The notes under the pieces are model-generated. The model had not been told where the DNA came from and did no database searches. It saw only the letters and a program-made list of their open reading frames with translations. From Caballeronia sp. GAFFF1 (GTDB lineage: Bacteria > Pseudomonadota > Gammaproteobacteria > Burkholderiales > Burkholderiaceae), in contig NZ_JALQEM010000040.1 of assembly GCF_023630705.1 (NCBI RefSeq), positions 1 to 64,000 on the forward strand: a stretch of 64,000 bases of DNA, written 5' to 3'. Position numbers and translations under genes: made by a program. Within the stretch, counting starts at the first letter, position 1. Each line of letters starts with the position of its first letter. This document shows, in pieces, positions 45,244 to 54,191 of this stretch.

Positions 45244-46047
45244 GTGAGACTCCTTTCCGCAGTCACCGGAGCGTGCTTCTCGCTGGTTCTGCATGACGCG
45301 TGCGCGAGTCCGGTCGACTTTTCGAACGCACTGCCGAATTTTTTCGGCGCGGGCATCGGATCGACAACCGAGTACGCCGGCGGCAAGGACCGCATCGTAG
45401 GCGTGCTTCCCGGCATGCGCTACGCGACGAGCGGGGGGCATCTGTTCGAGTGGTACGGAACCTATGCGCAATACAACTTCGGTACGCTGACCGGCTTCCA
45501 ATGGGGGCCGGCACTGGCGCTTCGCCTCGGTCGACGCAACGTCGATGACGCCGTGGTGTCGCAGGTCCATGACGTGTCCACGACAGTCGAAGGCGGCGGC
45601 TTCGTCGGTTACGAATACAGCCACGCTGGCGACGTCCCCTACCGCCTGCGAGGCGAGATCACCGTCGTGACCAATGCAGGAGCCGTCTATACGGGCGCGC
45701 GGGTTTCGCTGAACACGAGCGCGTGGTTTCCGCTGCATTCGCGCGTGTTTGTCGGCGGCGGAGCCGGCGCGACGTGGGTGAGCGGCGGGTTCAACGAGAC
45801 TTACTACGGCGTCACTCAAGAAGACGCGCAAAAGAGCGGGCTGCCTGTCTTCCGTCCGGGCGGCGGACTGAATCAACTGACAGGCTGGATCGCCGGAATC
45901 TACAAGATCACGCCGAAATGGTACGCAGGCGCGATGGTCTACTATCAGCGTTTGATGGGCGACTCGGCGGCGAGCCCAATCGTGACCCAGCGCGGCACCC
46001 GCAATCAGCTGACCTACGGCGTTGGCGTTGCTTATGCGTTTCAATAA
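45244..46047 (+). CDS. MipA/OmpV family outer-membrane protein
   Basis: 267 residues from a GTG start with GGAG 8 bases upstream, which yields a clean signal peptide (RLLSAVTGACFSLVLHDACA). Earlier in-frame starts at 45184 (TTG) and 45202 (ATG) would add a non-signal-like extension. Repeated amphipathic strands (GHLFEWYGTYAQYNFGTLTG, RVFVGGGAGATWVSGG, KWYAGAMVYYQRLMGDSA) and the last strand YGVGVAYAF with terminal Gln fit the MipA/OmpV barrel family. Members are linked to scaffolding of murein enzymes or to stress-related permeability; the role here is not known. Confidence 0.82.
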   Translation: MRLLSAVTGACFSLVLHDACASPVDFSNALPNFFGAGIGSTTEYAGGKDRIVGVLPGMRYATSGGHLFEWYGTYAQYNFGTLTGFQWGPALALRLGRRNVDDAVVSQVHDVSTTVEGGGFVGYEYSHAGDVPYRLRGEITVVTNAGAVYTGARVSLNTSAWFPLHSRVFVGGGAGATWVSGGFNETYYGVTQEDAQKSGLPVFRPGGGLNQLTGWIAGIYKITPKWYAGAMVYYQRLMGDSAASPIVTQRGTRNQLTYGVGVAYAFQ

Positions 46048-46153
46048 GCATGCCGGGTTCCGATGCCAGCCGTTCCAGAGGCAACCGACACGACATAAAC
46101 GCGCGTGCCTCGACGGGTGAACGTCATCGACGAGCCATGCACGCAATGCCGCG

Positions 46154-47938
46154 CTAGTGCATCGCGCCCGCGAGCGCTTCCGCGTCGAGGCCGACGATGA
46201 GATCGACTTCGCCGTTAGAGAGCTTTTGCGTCGCCGGCACGCCAGCGGTCGTCAGCGCCGCGTTATCCATTCGCGATGCGTCGTTCAGCAGCACGCGCAG
46301 GCGCGTCGCTGCGAGCGGCTGCAGCGTGACGATGTTCGCGCCGCCGCCGAGCGCCTCTCGAATCTTCTCCGCGCGCGCCGCATAGGCCGAACCGTCCGAA
46401 GCAGGCGCAAAAGCCGGCGGTGCGGCTGCACTTGCCGGCTGCGCCGCGCCCGCCGCGCCCGTTGCCGGCAGTTCGGCTTCGGCGCCCGCGCGCTTCAGGT
46501 AGTCCTGCATGTCCGTCTTCATGTTCTCGGAGAGCGGCCCGAAGATGGCCTGCACGCCGTTGCCCACGCGCACGACGCCTGCCGCGCCCAATGCCTTGAG
46601 CCTTGCGTCGTCGACGAGCGCGGGGTTGTTCACCGAGATGCGCAGCCGCGTGATGCATGCATCGAGACTCTTGATGTTCGAACGCCCGCCGAACGCGAGC
46701 ACGAGATCCCGGGAGCGTCCGCCCATCTCGGCCGTGCTTCCTGCGGCTGCTTCGACCGTATCGTCCTCGCGCCCCGGCGTCTTGAGATCGAAGCGCGTGA
46801 TGACGACGCGGAACACGGCGTAATAGATCACCGCATAGATCGGCCCGACGATAAAGACGTACCATGCGTTGGTCGCCTTGTTGCCGATCAGGTTGAACAT
46901 CACGAAGTCGATCGCGCCCTGAGAGAACGTGAAGCCCATGTGCATGTTCAACGTGTTGGCGACGAACTGCGCGGATGCCGCAAGACACGCGTGGATGAAA
47001 TACAGCACCGGCGCGACGAACAGAAACGCGAACTCGATCGGCTCCGTGATGCCCGTGAGGAACGAGGTCAGCGCGGCGGACACCATCATGCCCCCGACCG
47101 CCACTTTCTTTTCCGGCTTCGCGCAATGCCAGATTGCGATGGCGGCCGCAGGCAGGCCGAACATCTTGAAGAAATACGCGCCGGCGAGAATCCCGGCCGT
47201 GCGGTCGCCCGCGAAGAAGCGCGTGATGTCGCCGTGCACGACCTTGCCGGTCGTGGGATCGAGATAGCTGCCCGCTTCGAAGAAGAACGGCACGTTCCAG
47301 ATGTGGTGCAGGCCGAACGGAATCAACAGCCGTTCGACGAAACCATAGATGGTCGCCGCCGTGCGCGGATCGGACACCGCCGCCCATTGCGAGAACGCCT
47401 TGATCGCGCTGCCGATAGGCGGCCAGATGACCGAGAGAATCGCGCCGAGCACGATCGAGCCGATTGCCGTGACGATCGGCACGAAGCGCTTGCCCGCGAA
47501 GAAGCCGAGATACGGCGGCAGCGTGATGCGGTAGTAGCGATTGAACATCCACGCCGCGAGACCGCCCGCGAGAATGCCGCCGAACACGCCGGTCTGGATC
47601 GACGGAATGCCCATGATCGTGTCGGGCTTCACGCCTTCGAACGTTGCGATGACGCCGAGCGTCGCCGTCATCACGAGAAAGCCGATGGTCGCGGCGATGC
47701 CCGACACGCCGTCGTTCTCCGTGAAGCCGAGCGCGACGCCGATGGCGAAGATCAACGGCAGGTTGCTGAAGATCACGTCGCCCGCGTTCTTCATGAGCGC
47801 GAGCACGATGCCGGGGATATAACCGTGAAAGTCGGTGGAGCCGAGGCCGAGCAGCAACCCCGCGACCGGCAGCACCGCGACCGGCAGCATCAGCGATTTG
47901 CCGACCTTCTGCACCACGCCGAAAGCGTTCTTGAACAT
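46154..47938 (-). CDS. nagE: N-acetylglucosamine PTS transporter EIICB with a second, Cys-less EIIB
   Basis: 594 residues. The EIIC membrane domain (~1-370; GIPSIQTGVFGGILAGGLAAWMFNRYY, PFGLHHIWNVPFFFEAGSY, GITEPIEFAFLFVAP) has the GlcNAc-type signature. A first EIIB domain (~405-480) carries the phospho-cysteine Cys428 (SLDACITRLRIS). After an Ala/Pro linker, a second EIIB-like domain (~515-594) has Ala543 at the equivalent position (LAATRLRV) and cannot be phosphorylated there. The gene is 36 bp behind the EIIA-HPr-EI gene on the same strand; together they form a complete PTS chain. Confidence 0.9.
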   Translation of the reverse strand: MFKNAFGVVQKVGKSLMLPVAVLPVAGLLLGLGSTDFHGYIPGIVLALMKNAGDVIFSNLPLIFAIGVALGFTENDGVSGIAATIGFLVMTATLGVIATFEGVKPDTIMGIPSIQTGVFGGILAGGLAAWMFNRYYRITLPPYLGFFAGKRFVPIVTAIGSIVLGAILSVIWPPIGSAIKAFSQWAAVSDPRTAATIYGFVERLLIPFGLHHIWNVPFFFEAGSYLDPTTGKVVHGDITRFFAGDRTAGILAGAYFFKMFGLPAAAIAIWHCAKPEKKVAVGGMMVSAALTSFLTGITEPIEFAFLFVAPVLYFIHACLAASAQFVANTLNMHMGFTFSQGAIDFVMFNLIGNKATNAWYVFIVGPIYAVIYYAVFRVVITRFDLKTPGREDDTVEAAAGSTAEMGGRSRDLVLAFGGRSNIKSLDACITRLRISVNNPALVDDARLKALGAAGVVRVGNGVQAIFGPLSENMKTDMQDYLKRAGAEAELPATGAAGAAQPASAAAPPAFAPASDGSAYAARAEKIREALGGGANIVTLQPLAATRLRVLLNDASRMDNAALTTAGVPATQKLSNGEVDLIVGLDAEALAGAMH

Positions 47939-47974
47939 GGTGTCTCTCCGCTTCTTCCGGTTATCGCCTTCTAC

Positions 47975-50512
47975 CTATTCCGCGTATTGAGCGAGCAGCG
48001 CGCGCACTTCCGCCGTCGTGCCGAGAGCCAGTACCTTGTCCGCGAGCGCGCGGCATTCGTCCATCGTGAGGCGCGCAAGCTGTGCCTTGATCGAGCCGAT
48101 GGCCGGCACGCTGACCGACAACTCGTCGATGCCTAGTCCGGCAAGCACGGGCACGGCCATCGCATCCGACGCAATCCCGCCGCACACGCCCACCCATTTG
48201 CCGTGCCGGTGCGCGCCGTCGATGGTCATGCCGATAAGACGCAGCACAGCCGGATGCAGCGCGTCGGCCTGCTTGGCGAGCTTCGGATGCCCGCGATCCA
48301 TCGCGAGGGTGTATTGGGTCAGATCGTTGGTCCCGATGGAAAAGAAGTCGGCTTCCTGCGCGAGCGGCTCGGCAATCAGCGCGGCCGATGGCACTTCGAT
48401 CATCACGCCGACCTTGATGCGGCTCATCTGCTCGCCGGCCTCCTCTTGCAGAATGCGTTTCACCGCGCGCAGTTCGTCGAGCGTCGCGATCATCGGGAAC
48501 ATCACATGCAGATTGCCGATGGGCGCGGCTCTCAGGATCGCGCGCAACTGCGTGCGAAAGAAGTCGGGCAGTTCGAGACTCACGCGCACGCCGCGCAGGC
48601 CGAGGAACGGGTTGTCTTCCTTCGGCAGCGGCATATAGGAAAGCGGTTTGTCGCCGCCGACATCGAGCGTGCGAACGACGAGCGGACGCTCTCGGCCAAG
48701 CGCTTCGGCGACGGCGCAGTACTCGGCCGCCTGTTCGTCTTCCGAAGGCGCGGTGTCGCGATTGTCGAAGAGAAACTCGGAGCGCAACAGACCCACGCCT
48801 TCGGCGCCCGCCGCGACGGCATCGCGCGCTTCCTGCGCGTTGCGGATGTTGGCGACCACTTCGATGCGATGACCGTCGGCGGTCACGGCGAGCTTGTTCG
48901 CGGCGGTTTGTTCTTGCGCGCGCTTCTCCGTCTGCCGCTCGATGCGCTCGCGCGCCTTTTGCAGGTCGTCAGCGCCGGGATTGCGCCGCAGGCTTCCGCG
49001 CGAGCCGTCGAGCACGACGAGCGTGCCGTCGGGCAACTGCAATGCGCTTTCGTCGATGCCGCAGATAGCCGGAATGCCCAGCGAGCGCGCCAGTATCGCG
49101 ACATGGCTCGTCGCGCCGCCTGTCGTCGTGCAAAAGCCGAGCACTTTGCTTCTGTCGAGCGACGCGGTGTCCGAAGGAGAGAGTTCCTCGGCAATCAGGA
49201 TGGATTCGCCGGGCACGTCGATGCGCGCCTGCTTCACGCCCGCCAGCAACGCGAGCACGCGGCGGCCGACATCGCGGATATCGCCCGCCCGTTCACGCAG
49301 AAGCGCGTTGTCGAGCTTCTCGAGATGGCTTGCCTGCGCCTCGAACGCGGCGCGCCACGCAAAGCCCGCGCTTTTGCCGTCGCTGATGCCGGCGATGGCC
49401 GCATCGTTGAGATCCGGATCGCCGAGCAGTTCGAGATGAGCATTGAGAATCTCAGCCTTCGACGGATCGCTCAGCTTCGCCTTCAGCGCCTCGATCTGCT
49501 GACGCGCTTCATGGTGCGCCGCGTCGAGCCGTGCGCGCTCCCGTTGCGGCGATTCGCCCGTTTCGGCCACGTCGATGACTTCGCGGCGGAACTGCACGAT
49601 CTTGCCGACCGCGAGTCCCGGCGACGCCGAGACGCCGGTGAACTCGTTCGCGTCCGCGGGCGCTGCGCGTGGCGGCGCGGCGGCTTCGCCCGTCATGGCC
49701 GCAGCGGCAGGCGCGGGCGCTTCGCCGGGCTTCTCGCCCGAACCCGACGCGAGCAGGCGCGCGAGTGCGGTCGCGGCTTCGTTCGCATCGGGCCCGGCGG
49801 CTTCGACCCGCAGCTTGTCGCCGAAGCTCGTCGAGAGCGCCATCAGCGCGACCACGGACTTTGCGTTCGCGCTGTCGTTGCCGCGCACGACGCGAATCTC
49901 GGAGGTGTATTTCTTGGCTTCGGCGGCGAACACGGCGGCGGGTCGCGCGTGCAGGCCTTGCGGATTCGGCAGCGTGACTTCATCGGATACGGCCTCGCCG
50001 CCTGCGTCGCGGCTCGCGTTGTCTTTCGTCGGCGCGACGAACTCGACCCTGAGCGCGACGTCCTGGCCCGCCGTCACGAGGCCCGTGGCCGGTTCGTAGC
50101 GGGTGACGAGCTCGCCGTTCGCAATGACCATTTCCGTGAGCAGACTTACGGCCTTTGCGCCGACGACGAGCGGATCGAAGCGAATCAGCGGCTGGCCGGT
50201 CACGACGGTATCGCCTTCCTTCACGAGCGGCGTGAAGCCTTCGCCGCGCAGCATCACCGTATCGAGACCGATGTGAATCAGCACTTCGAGCCCGCAGTCG
50301 CCCGTCACGGTCGCTGCATGAGAGGCGCGATGCAGTTGCGTGACCTTGCCGGCGAGCGGGGCGAGCAATGCGTCGGAAGTCGGATCGATCGACACGCCGT
50401 CGCCGACCATCTTCTGAGCGAACACCGGATCGGGCACGGTATCCAGTTTGACCATGACGCCAGAGATCGGCGCCATCAACTCGATTCGCTCTAAACGTCG
50501 CGGAGCTTTCAT
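47975..50512 (-). CDS. nagF: Multiphosphoryl transfer protein EIIA(Glc)-HPr-EI
   Basis: 845 residues from the ATG at 50512, chosen for the AAGGAG upstream; a start at 50569 would add a basic extension. EIIA of the glucose type occupies residues ~8-160 with phospho-His80 (LEVLIHIGLDTV). HPr lies at ~178-262 with His188 (NPQGLHARPA). Enzyme I spans ~300-845 with its phospho-His in GGATSHVAILARSLGIPAI and the C-terminal Cys motif GVCGGIASD. It takes phosphate from PEP and passes it to NagE. The same fused design is known as NagF in Ralstonia. A GntR-type nag regulator is not in this window. Confidence 0.9.
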   Translation of the reverse strand: MKAPRRLERIELMAPISGVMVKLDTVPDPVFAQKMVGDGVSIDPTSDALLAPLAGKVTQLHRASHAATVTGDCGLEVLIHIGLDTVMLRGEGFTPLVKEGDTVVTGQPLIRFDPLVVGAKAVSLLTEMVIANGELVTRYEPATGLVTAGQDVALRVEFVAPTKDNASRDAGGEAVSDEVTLPNPQGLHARPAAVFAAEAKKYTSEIRVVRGNDSANAKSVVALMALSTSFGDKLRVEAAGPDANEAATALARLLASGSGEKPGEAPAPAAAAMTGEAAAPPRAAPADANEFTGVSASPGLAVGKIVQFRREVIDVAETGESPQRERARLDAAHHEARQQIEALKAKLSDPSKAEILNAHLELLGDPDLNDAAIAGISDGKSAGFAWRAAFEAQASHLEKLDNALLRERAGDIRDVGRRVLALLAGVKQARIDVPGESILIAEELSPSDTASLDRSKVLGFCTTTGGATSHVAILARSLGIPAICGIDESALQLPDGTLVVLDGSRGSLRRNPGADDLQKARERIERQTEKRAQEQTAANKLAVTADGHRIEVVANIRNAQEARDAVAAGAEGVGLLRSEFLFDNRDTAPSEDEQAAEYCAVAEALGRERPLVVRTLDVGGDKPLSYMPLPKEDNPFLGLRGVRVSLELPDFFRTQLRAILRAAPIGNLHVMFPMIATLDELRAVKRILQEEAGEQMSRIKVGVMIEVPSAALIAEPLAQEADFFSIGTNDLTQYTLAMDRGHPKLAKQADALHPAVLRLIGMTIDGAHRHGKWVGVCGGIASDAMAVPVLAGLGIDELSVSVPAIGSIKAQLARLTMDECRALADKVLALGTTAEVRALLAQYAE

Positions 50513-50830
50513 CTGAACGACTCCTTGTCCCTTGACTGCGCGAGGTCGATTCATAAGACGTCTGCGCAAGGTTGTTCAACGGACCATTTGCCTACGATGA
50601 ATCATAGGCAAACGAAGAGCGAATCGCCGAATTATGTGGGCAGGGTTTGATCTGATGCAGACCGCTTTGCGATTGAATCGAATCGGCGGAAATGATGCGG
50701 GAATTGAAACGTTATTAGCAACGCTAACTGATAGGTCGGTTCTTCGCTCTCGCGATATCGGCTACCTTGTCTGAGGAGAGACTTCGGAATTAGGCGATTA
50801 GAGAATAGCGCTGCGAGCGCGCAGTTTGCG
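50513..50830. other. Intergenic, promoter region of nagFE, no gene seen
   Basis: About 320 bases with somewhat lower GC upstream of the phosphotransferase operon and downstream of the small minus-strand gene. No convincing operator or promoter pair could be picked by eye. Confidence 0.45.
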
Positions 50831-51094
50831 TCAACTGGGTATCTTGGCGTCGATGACGCGTTGCGCTGCGCCGAGCCCGCTCGACAGAGCGTCGTCCTCC
50901 GTGCGGAAGACAGTATGGGTTTCAGAGACCAGCCGAACCGGTACGCCGACAGGCCGCTTCGGTTCAGCGGTGCAAACACTCACTACGGCTATGAATCCGA
51001 CCGGGTCGCTGAATTCCGCATCGTGCGACACGGCCCGAACTGGCTCGAGGTGAATGGTGATCTCGAACCCTCGATACGGATAGCTTCGCTCCAT
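50831..51094 (-). CDS. Small conserved hypothetical protein
   Basis: 87 residues with a GAGG element 8 bases before the ATG. It opens with YPYRGFEITIHLEPVR, has a central strand VGFIAVVSVCTAE, and ends with a helix DDALSSGLGAAQRVIDAK. This YRGFEI-strand-helix plan is common in small Burkholderia proteins and resembles the pair at 4996-5617. No function is known. Confidence 0.6.
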   Translation of the reverse strand: MERSYPYRGFEITIHLEPVRAVSHDAEFSDPVGFIAVVSVCTAEPKRPVGVPVRLVSETHTVFRTEDDALSSGLGAAQRVIDAKIPS

Positions 51095-51304
51095 CGATTC
51101 GCCCTCGAAAGGTTCATCAATTGCAGTGCGGATGCCGCCCGACAGCGAGCGGCAAAGGCATTCTACTTCTCCGCAATGTCGATTCGCAGCGGCGTAGGGT
51201 TTGTGCTTAGCCGGGTCGTTTGCGACTGGCGTATCTTTCGCCGATCCAAGCGCCGATGTCGCGCCGCGTGCGAATGCGCTGTAGCGGTTCCGTTCGCTCT
51301 TGCG

Positions 51305-52072
51305 TTACACGAGGCGCGCGCCGCCATCGACGTTCAGCGTCGCTCCGTTCATGAAGCCATTGGTCATCAGGAACACTACGCCTGCGCCGGCTTCGCTAGC
51401 GGTGCCGAGACGATGCAGCGGCAAGGTCTTCTCCATATTCGCCACGACCGCATCGCGCGCGTCGCCGAGCGCCTTGCGCAGAATCGGCGTATCGATCGGA
51501 CCGGGCGACAGCGTGTTGACGCGCACCGGCGCGAGTTCGAGTGCCAGGCCGCGTGCGAGTGCTTCCATCGCTGCCGACGCGGCCGCGAGCACTGCGGTGC
51601 CGTAGGCGTTCGGACGGTCGGCGAGACTGCCCGAGATGAAGGTGACCGAGCCATCGGCGCTCAACCGATTCCCCAGGGCGCGAATGACGTGCACGGCCGC
51701 CCAGATCCGTTCCTCGAACGCATTTCGAAGATGCGCTACGTCGGCCTCGCGCACCGTCCCTGCGACAAAGGTGCCCGCCAGCAAGACCAGATGATCGACC
51801 TTCGCAATGTCTCGCACGGCCTGCTGCAGAGCGTGCGCGTCGGTCACGTCCGCCGCGCGCCATCCGGCGAAGCCATGTTGCGCGGCGACGCGTTGAGCCG
51901 TGTCGGCAGAGCGTCCGACGACGATGACCTCAGCGCCCGCCCGCTTCGCCTGAATAGCCGCGTCGAGCCCGATGCCCGACGTTCCGCCGAAGATCAGTGC
52001 CGTCTTGCCTGCCAGTGCGCGGTGAGCGACTGCTTCGGCCGGTGCGTCTTGCGGTGTCGTATTCGCGTTCAT
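51305..52072 (-). CDS. SDR-fold oxidoreductase lacking the YxxxK pair
   Basis: 255 residues from the ATG at 52072 (AGGAGAGGG just upstream); the longer frame from 52213 crosses the LysR start. The nucleotide-binding motif is GGTSGIG (29-35), and LAG and the C-terminal NTLSPGPIDTP and GATLNVDGGARLV are standard SDR features. The active-site region reads RPNAYGTAVLAAASAAMEAL, with no Tyr-xxx-Lys pair, so classical catalysis is doubtful. It is divergent from a LysR-type gene 103 bases away, which likely regulates it. Confidence 0.85.
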   Translation of the reverse strand: MNANTTPQDAPAEAVAHRALAGKTALIFGGTSGIGLDAAIQAKRAGAEVIVVGRSADTAQRVAAQHGFAGWRAADVTDAHALQQAVRDIAKVDHLVLLAGTFVAGTVREADVAHLRNAFEERIWAAVHVIRALGNRLSADGSVTFISGSLADRPNAYGTAVLAAASAAMEALARGLALELAPVRVNTLSPGPIDTPILRKALGDARDAVVANMEKTLPLHRLGTASEAGAGVVFLMTNGFMNGATLNVDGGARLV

Positions 52073-52175
52073 TTCCCTCTCCTTTTGGCTTCGCCGCTTT
52101 GGCGTCGATGGAAGAAGGTTAATTCGAGAGACGGAGCTTGATAATCGGGCTAGGCTTCGCTTTAATGATGCCATC

Positions 52176-53120
52176 ATGGAACAAATCGCCATCGAAAGGC
52201 TCACTGGGCTCATCGCTTTTGCGCGTGCCGCGTCGCTGGGCAGCTACACGGCGGCGGCGCGTTCGCTGTCGGTTTCGCCATCGGCGATCAGCAAGAGTAT
52301 CCAGCGGCTGGAGCAGCATTTCGGCCTCGTGCTGTTCACCCGGACCACGCGCTCGCTGACGCTGACGCCGGAGGGGCGAGATCTTCTGGAGCGCACGCAA
52401 CGGTTATTGCGCGAGGCGGAAGGTATCGAGCAGGGCGTCGCCGCAGCGCGCGCCGAGCCGGCCGGAACGCTCAAGGTGACCGCGCCGCTGCCCGTCGGCG
52501 TGAACATTCTCGCGCCGGCCTTACCCGCGTTTCGCAGACAGCATCCGAAAGTGACTGTCGATGTGCGCCTCAGCGACCGCTACGTCGATCTGGTCGAGGA
52601 GGGCGTGGATGTCGCCATTCGGGTCGGCGATCCCAGCGACACGCGGTTGATCGCGCGTCGTCTGGCACCGCATCGGATTTGCGCATTCGCATCGCCCGAA
52701 TACTTGCGGGAGCGAGGCGTGCCGCAGCATCCGAACGATCTCATGCAGCATGACTGCGTGAACTTCAGGTATCAGTCGACGGGGCAGGAAGCCGCGTGGC
52801 CCTTCAACGTGGGCGGCAAGCTCGTTGAGTTCACGCCTGCTTCGGCTTTGATGATCGACGTGAGCGACGCGGTTGCCGCGGCGTTGGCCGCTGGCGCCGG
52901 GATCGGGATTTCGACGACGTATATTGCAGCCTCCTACGTTCGACGGCGCGAACTCGTACCTGTGCTGCATGAGTTCGCTTACGACCGATTTCATCTGCAT
53001 GCCGTGTGGCCCGAGAGCCGCCGCAGCAATCCGGCGGTAAAAGCGTTTGTCCGCTTTTTGCAGGACATCTTTCCGTCGCCGGCGCCTTGGGACGTGCTGG
53101 TGCGGGATCATGCTTCCTAG
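52176..53120 (+). CDS. LysR family transcriptional regulator
   Basis: 314 residues. The winged helix occupies residues ~8-67 (AASLGSYTAAARSLSVSPSAISKSIQRLEQHFG then FTRTTRSLTLTPEG) and the effector-binding domain ~95-300 (YVDLVEEGVDVAIRVGDPSDTRLIARRLAP, a signature of the CrgA/DsdC-like branch). It is divergent from the SDR gene. An ATGATG-C-CATCAT dyad (52165-52177) overlaps its start codon and could mediate autoregulation, though it is short. Confidence 0.9.
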   Translation: MEQIAIERLTGLIAFARAASLGSYTAAARSLSVSPSAISKSIQRLEQHFGLVLFTRTTRSLTLTPEGRDLLERTQRLLREAEGIEQGVAAARAEPAGTLKVTAPLPVGVNILAPALPAFRRQHPKVTVDVRLSDRYVDLVEEGVDVAIRVGDPSDTRLIARRLAPHRICAFASPEYLRERGVPQHPNDLMQHDCVNFRYQSTGQEAAWPFNVGGKLVEFTPASALMIDVSDAVAAALAAGAGIGISTTYIAASYVRRRELVPVLHEFAYDRFHLHAVWPESRRSNPAVKAFVRFLQDIFPSPAPWDVLVRDHAS

Positions 53121-53152
53121 CGGCTGTTTCTGGTTCTACTCGCATTGCGCTC

Positions 53153-53293
53153 GGATGCTTCGGTCACTGGAGCGCCAGCCGCATTGACGAAGCGCTCTAC
53201 CATAACGTTCCGCTTCCCCAGATCGTCGGCCGAGAGAACGTCAGAGCGTTTCACGCCGACTTCGGGATCGGCCGAATCTTCACGGTCGATTAA
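53153..53293 (+). pseudogene. Remnant of a SnoaL-like (limonene-epoxide-hydrolase-type) gene
   Basis: A 46-codon stretch reads GCFGHWSASRIDEALYHNVPL and then QIVGRENVRAFHADFGIG, ending at a TAA. It resembles the start of SnoaL/limonene-1,2-epoxide hydrolase folds, in which a helix (W...DEAL) is followed by a segment of about ten residues before the YHNVPL strand. Here that segment is missing and the rest of the domain is gone. It has no start codon with a ribosome site. Most likely a decayed enzyme gene next to the SDR/LysR pair. Confidence 0.4.
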
Positions 53294-53422
53294 CGGGTCA
53301 CGCAGATCGCGGCATCCGGCAATGCCGTTCTAAAGAGCGCGTGGATATCGGTTACGTCCTTGACAGTGAGCGTGCCGTCACCGGCAGCGATATCTCACCG
53401 CCGTTTTATGTCGGAAGATCCA

Positions 53423-54004
53423 TCAAGCGTGCTTCCCGGCGGCGGCGTCGACTCCCAGCGCCGCGCGCGTTTCACGAAGAATCTCGTCGGACAGCTCGGG
53501 ATCGTCAACGGCACGAGCCAGAATAAGAGCGCCGACGATGCTCGACAGCGTGTGGATCGCATCGCGGCGAATGCTTTTCTTGCTAGCTTTCGCACGAGCC
53601 TCGGAGAAGCCTTCGATCATGCTTTCCACGTGATGGGTGAACGCCGGTTGCGCCGTAGGTTCATGCGCGATTGCTCCAGCCAGTCCCGCCATCAGACATC
53701 CATTGCCTCTATCGTCGCGGTGCTGCCCGGTCAGATAACCGTTGACGTAATCGATTCTCGACGCGCCCCGAGCCACGCCTTCCTTGAAAGATTCGAGCGC
53801 TTTGGCCGATGCATCTTCGATGCTCTTTCCGATCAGATCTTCTTTGGACTCGAAGTGATGATAAAACGCGCCGTGAGTAAGGCCCGTCGCCTTCATGATT
53901 TCGCTCAGGCTCACGCCGGAGAACCCACGCTCGCGAAATAGAATCGATGCCTGTTCCAGAATACGGGCGTGCTTCTCTGCCGTCTCCTCTGGCGGGTAAC
54001 GCAT
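53423..54004 (-). CDS. TetR family transcriptional regulator
   Basis: 193 residues from the ATG at 54004, with GGGAGG just upstream; an open extension to 54061 has no ribosome site. The helix-turn-helix is at residues ~12-60 (ILEQASILFRERGFSGVSLSEIMKATGLTHGAFYHHFESKEDLI), and the ligand domain has the DDRGNGCLMAGLAGAIA segment common in TetR regulators of NmrA/SDR or drug genes. It is divergent from an NmrA-like gene. Two related palindromes between them are the probable operators. Confidence 0.9.
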   Translation of the reverse strand: MRYPPEETAEKHARILEQASILFRERGFSGVSLSEIMKATGLTHGAFYHHFESKEDLIGKSIEDASAKALESFKEGVARGASRIDYVNGYLTGQHRDDRGNGCLMAGLAGAIAHEPTAQPAFTHHVESMIEGFSEARAKASKKSIRRDAIHTLSSIVGALILARAVDDPELSDEILRETRAALGVDAAAGKHA

Positions 54005-54077
54005 ACATCCTCCCAACGAACCGGTAAGAAACAAGTTGACTTCAAACAGTATAGCGATCATGCTTCGCGAATGGAAG

Positions 54078-54093
54078 CATGATGACCATCATG
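54078..54093. promoter_or_regulatory. Palindrome CATGATGACCATCATG, probable TetR operator 1
   Basis: Perfect 7-bp arms (CATGATG / CATCATG) around two bases, in the gap between the divergent TetR and NmrA-like genes. A second copy with one intact half lies 65 bp further on. Symmetry and length fit a TetR dimer site. Confidence 0.6.
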
Positions 54094-54142
54094 TTTGGCC
54101 GATGGCAGGCTCGTGTGGTCAATGCGTCCGTGCGTTCTGAAA

Positions 54143-54158
54143 CATGATGGTCATACTG
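54143..54158. promoter_or_regulatory. Partly palindromic CATGATGGTCATACTG, probable TetR operator 2
   Basis: It matches the reverse complement of operator 1 (CATGATGGTCATCATG) at 14 of 16 positions. It lies 34 bases before the chosen start of the NmrA-like gene, where repressor binding would block transcription. Confidence 0.5.
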
Positions 54159-54191
54159 CTTAACCGCGTTGTTCTTTCTGCCGAGGTTCGT

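Noticed and set aside
46157..48136. Plus-strand 659-codon open frame opposite nagE
   Set aside because: Composition is Arg/Asp/His-rich as expected for the antisense of a GC-rich gene; the minus-strand NagE is certain.
48203..50494. Plus-strand 763-codon open frame opposite nagF
   Set aside because: Antisense shadow of the EIIA-HPr-EI gene with no family features.
52165..52177. ATGATG-C-CATCAT dyad at the LysR start codon as a shared operator with the TetR sites at 54 kb
   Set aside because: The likeness to CATGATGACCATCATG is short and the spacing differs, so a common regulator is not supported.
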